Positions 61,524 through 64,000 of a stretch of DNA of 64,000 nt are shown piece after piece; the first letter of the stretch is position 1, and every line of letters starts with the position of its first letter. The DNA is from Alloactinosynnema sp. L-07 (GTDB taxonomy: Bacteria; Actinomycetota; Actinomycetes; Mycobacteriales; Pseudonocardiaceae). Both the position numbers and the translations under genes were made by a program. The notes beneath the pieces are model-generated. The model had not been told where the DNA came from. It searched no databases and saw only the letters and a list, made by a program, of their open reading frames with translations. The DNA is taken from NCBI RefSeq assembly GCF_900070365.1, contig NZ_LN850107.1:930001-994000 (forward strand), in the 5' to 3' direction.

Positions 61524-63847
61524 GCTACCAGGTCGCGCCGTGGGAGTTGCGCTGGTGTGGGCTCGCGGTGGACCAGCTGCATCGCACCGAGTCGACGTTC
61601 GCGCTGGCCAACGGGCACATCGGGATGCGCGGGTCGCTGGAGGAGGGTGAGCCGGTCGGCAAGCCCGGCACCTACCTCAACGGCTGCTACGAGTCCCACG
61701 TCCTGCCGTACGCCGAGAGCGGCTTCGGCTACCCGGAGGACGGCCAGACCGTCGTCAACGTGACCGACGGCAAGGTGATCCGGCTGCTGGTCGAGGACGA
61801 GCCGCTCGACGTGCGCTACGGCCGCGCGGTCGCCCACGAGCGCGCCATCGACTTCCGCGCGGGCACCCTGAGCAGGGACACCGACTGGGAGTCGCCGACC
61901 GGGCGCCGGGTGCGGATCCGCTCCACCCGCTTGGTCTCCTTCACCCAGCGCGCGGTCGCGGCGATCTCGTATGAGGTCGAGCCCGCCGAGGCCATGCAGC
62001 TCGTGGTCCAGTCCGACCTGCTGGCCAACGAGCCCATCGAGCGCGTCGGCCGCGACCCCCGCGTCGCCGCCGCGCTGCGCTCGCCGCTGGTCGCCGACTT
62101 CGCCTCGGCCGACCGGCTGCGCGCGGTGCTCGTCCACCACACGCGCAAGTCGGGCCTGCGGGTGGCCGCGGCGATGGACCATGAGATCGAGGCAGGCGAC
62201 GGGCTGCGCACCGACATCACCGCCGAGGGCGACCTGGCCCGACTGACCGCGGCGGTCGACGTGCCCGCGGGCGGCAGGCTGCGGCTCGTCAAGTACCTCG
62301 GCTACGGCTGGTCGGCGAAGCGTTCGGTCCCGGCCTTGCGCGCGCAGGTCGAGGCCGCGCTCGCGGGTGCGCGGCAGACCGGGTGGGATGGCCTGCTCGC
62401 CGAACAGCGCGCCTTCCTCCACGACTTCTGGACCGCAGCCGACGTCGAGATCGACGGCGACGACGAGCTGCAGCAGGCCGTGCGGTTCGCCTTGTTCCAC
62501 ATCCTGCAGGCGGGGGCGCGTGGAGAGAGCCGAGCCATTCCGGGGAAGGGGCTCACGGGGCCGGGCTACGACGGACACGCCTTCTGGGACACCGAGGCGT
62601 TCGTCCTGCCGGTCCTGACCTACACCATGCCCGACGCCGCCCGGGACGCGCTGCGCTGGCGGCACGGCACGCTGCCGCAGGCCCGCGAGCGGGCGAAGGT
62701 GCTCGGCAAGCAGGGCGCGGCGTTCCCGTGGCGCTCCATCGACGGAGCCGAGTGCTCGGCCTACTGGCCTGCCGGGACCGCCGCGTTCCACGTCAGCGCC
62801 GCCGTCGCCGATGCCACGGCCCGCTACATCGCCGCGACCCGGGACGAGGAGTTCGACCGGTCCTACGGCGTGGATCTGCTGGTGGAGACCGCCCGCCTGT
62901 GGGCGTCGCTGGGCCACCACGACCAGCACGGCGGCTTCCGCATCGACGGCGTGACCGGGCCGGACGAGTACACGGCGGTGGTGGACAACAACGTCTACAC
63001 CAACCTGATGGCCCGGCGGAACCTGACCGAGGCCATCGCCGCGTGCCGCAGACATCCCGACCTCGCCATGAGCCTGGACGTCTCGGGCGACGAACTCGCC
63101 GCGTGGCGGCTGGCGGCCGACCAGATGGTCATCCCGTTCGACGAGCTGCTGGGCGTGCACCCGCAGTCGGAAGGATTCACCCAACACCAGGAATGGGACT
63201 TCGCCGCGACGCCCGCGGAGAACTACCCACTGCTGCTGCACTATCCGTACTTCGACCTGTACCGCAAGCAGGTTGTCAAGCAGGCCGACCTGGTGCTGGC
63301 GATGCACCTGTGCGGCGACGCGTTCACCCCTGAGCAGAAGGCGGCGAACTTCGCGTACTACGAAGCCAGGACCGTGCGGGACTCGTCGCTGTCGGCGGGC
63401 ACCCAGGCCGTCATCGCCGCCGAGGTCGGCCAGCTGGACCTGGCCTACGACTATCTCGCCGAAGCCGCGTTCACCGATCTGCACGACCTGCATGACAACG
63501 TCCGCAACGGCCTGCACATGGCGTCGCTGGCGGGTTCGTGGACCGCGGTGGTCGCGGGCCTGGGCGGCATGCGCGACCACGGCGAGAACCTGGCCTTCGC
63601 ACCGCGCCTGCCCGACGCGCTGCACCGGGTGGCGTTCCGGATGTATGTGCGGGGCAGCCGGATCCAGGTGGAGATCACCCAGTCGTCGGCGACGTACCGG
63701 CTGGTGTCCGGTGAGCCGCTGGCGGTGTCGCACCACGGCGAGCCGATCACTATCGGACCGGGGGAGCCAGTGGTGCGGCCGATTCCGACGTCGCCGCGGC
63801 CGCGTCCGCTCACGCAGCCCGCCGGGCGGGAGCCGCGTCGGCGGTGA
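61520..63847 (+). CDS. GH65 disaccharide phosphorylase/hydrolase
   Basis: 775-residue glycoside hydrolase family 65 enzyme (maltose, trehalose or kojibiose phosphorylase group). N-terminal beta-sandwich (ESTFALANGHIGMRGSLEEG), (alpha/alpha)6 barrel with GYDGHAFWDTEAFVLPVLTY, catalytic Glu in GVTGPDEYTAVVDNN, KQADLVLAM and late SSLSAGTQ. Phosphorolysis would yield glucose and beta-glucose 1-phosphate for the upstream mutase. ATG 61520 with GAGGTGG site. The C-terminal 20 residues are Pro/Arg-rich. Confidence 0.92.
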   Translation: MSYQVAPWELRWCGLAVDQLHRTESTFALANGHIGMRGSLEEGEPVGKPGTYLNGCYESHVLPYAESGFGYPEDGQTVVNVTDGKVIRLLVEDEPLDVRYGRAVAHERAIDFRAGTLSRDTDWESPTGRRVRIRSTRLVSFTQRAVAAISYEVEPAEAMQLVVQSDLLANEPIERVGRDPRVAAALRSPLVADFASADRLRAVLVHHTRKSGLRVAAAMDHEIEAGDGLRTDITAEGDLARLTAAVDVPAGGRLRLVKYLGYGWSAKRSVPALRAQVEAALAGARQTGWDGLLAEQRAFLHDFWTAADVEIDGDDELQQAVRFALFHILQAGARGESRAIPGKGLTGPGYDGHAFWDTEAFVLPVLTYTMPDAARDALRWRHGTLPQARERAKVLGKQGAAFPWRSIDGAECSAYWPAGTAAFHVSAAVADATARYIAATRDEEFDRSYGVDLLVETARLWASLGHHDQHGGFRIDGVTGPDEYTAVVDNNVYTNLMARRNLTEAIAACRRHPDLAMSLDVSGDELAAWRLAADQMVIPFDELLGVHPQSEGFTQHQEWDFAATPAENYPLLLHYPYFDLYRKQVVKQADLVLAMHLCGDAFTPEQKAANFAYYEARTVRDSSLSAGTQAVIAAEVGQLDLAYDYLAEAAFTDLHDLHDNVRNGLHMASLAGSWTAVVAGLGGMRDHGENLAFAPRLPDALHRVAFRMYVRGSRIQVEITQSSATYRLVSGEPLAVSHHGEPITIGPGEPVVRPIPTSPRPRPLTQPAGREPRRR

Positions 63848-63890
63848 TGGTTTCCCGTGAGCACTCTGCGCCGATTGATTGCCCACGGGT

Positions 63891-63915
63891 GATTGGTCGC
63901 CGTCGGAACGGGTAT
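63891..63915 (+). promoter_or_regulatory. Possible SigB/SigF-type promoter
   Basis: GATT (63891-63894), 15 bases, GGGTAT (63910-63915), near the stress-sigma form GTTT-N15-GGGTAT, 35 bases before the partial gene at 63950. Confidence 0.35.
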
Positions 63916-63949
63916 CCCATCGGGGTGGTTCACCCGAAGGGAGCAGGCG

Positions 63950-64000
63950 ATGGCAAGCATCGGCGACTATGGCCTGAGCGGGTCTCAGGTGCGCCACGAA
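63950..64000 (+). CDS. Unknown protein, 3' partial
   Basis: First 17 codons only (MASIGDYGLSGSQVRHE), with AAGGGAG 5-11 bases upstream and a stress-type promoter candidate before it. No family can be named from this fragment. Confidence 0.6.
   Translation, partial: MASIGDYGLSGSQVRHE

Noticed and set aside
61328..63997. 889-codon open frame on the minus strand
   Set aside because: Antisense shadow of the GH65 gene; no recognisable motif and it would cross the micro-ORF repeats.

Overview
The window is GC-rich DNA with frequent GTG and TTG starts, GTGA/ATGA stop-start overlaps and strong purine-rich ribosome sites. Gene content (KstR-type operator, PF04672 methyltransferase, OHCU/HIU/uricase operon, many TetR regulators, beta-oxidation sets) points to an actinomycete, most likely Pseudonocardiaceae (Actinokineospora, Saccharothrix or Lentzea-like). 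That placement is inferred from gene content and base composition, not from a marker gene. No rRNA, tRNA, CRISPR array or transposase gene was seen.

Layout. (1) 1-4967: the 3' part of a hydroxamate siderophore operon: N-hydroxylase (5' end outside the window), NIS synthetase, a glutamine-synthetase-like ligase and a HAD phosphatase, all joined by 4-bp overlaps. (2) 5007-14372: an acyl-CoA/branched-chain or terpenoid catabolic operon: DinB-like protein, AtuA, two acyl-CoA dehydrogenases, biotin-dependent carboxylase beta and alpha, TetR. A truncated duplicate of the carboxylase beta 5' end lies just before the intact gene. (3) 14550-21470: APH-like kinase, P450 with a double-HTH TetR, and a divergent fadA-fadB operon. 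(4) 22029-28646: a seven-gene purine-to-allantoin operon. (5) 28867-41723: hydrolase, methyltransferase, PAS-GGDEF-EAL protein, small regulators, an HNH endonuclease of ScoMcrA type, DUF202 proteins, a decayed zapE/AFG1 gene, desaturase, and a GMC oxidoreductase behind a KstR-like operator.

(6) 41729-45964 is the accessory part. It holds a three-gene cassette: an uncharacterised helical protein, an AAA_28-type NTPase and a class I LysRS-like catalytic domain fused to an ASCH domain. The ASCH end is frameshifted at a C5 tract, and a 17-bp inverted repeat covers the cassette's first start codon. Next to it is a lower-GC secreted protein with an overlapping small acidic partner. (7) 46191-63847: a 1949-aa secreted nuclease with Ig-like domains, OsmC, acyl-CoA ligase, Baeyer-Villiger-type monooxygenase, patatin, TetR, SDR, a second acyl ligase, VOC protein, and a beta-phosphoglucomutase/GH65 phosphorylase pair. 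That pair is separated by four tandem 74/71-bp units, each encoding a tiny ORF linked to its neighbours by 4-bp overlaps.

The most unusual items are: the LysRS-like/ASCH cassette; the tandem micro-ORF chain at 61227-61523; a repeat family (near 28.7 kb and 54.3 kb) in which hairpin loops are conserved while the stem sequences differ but stay complementary; and a 135-bp nested palindrome at 21.6 kb.
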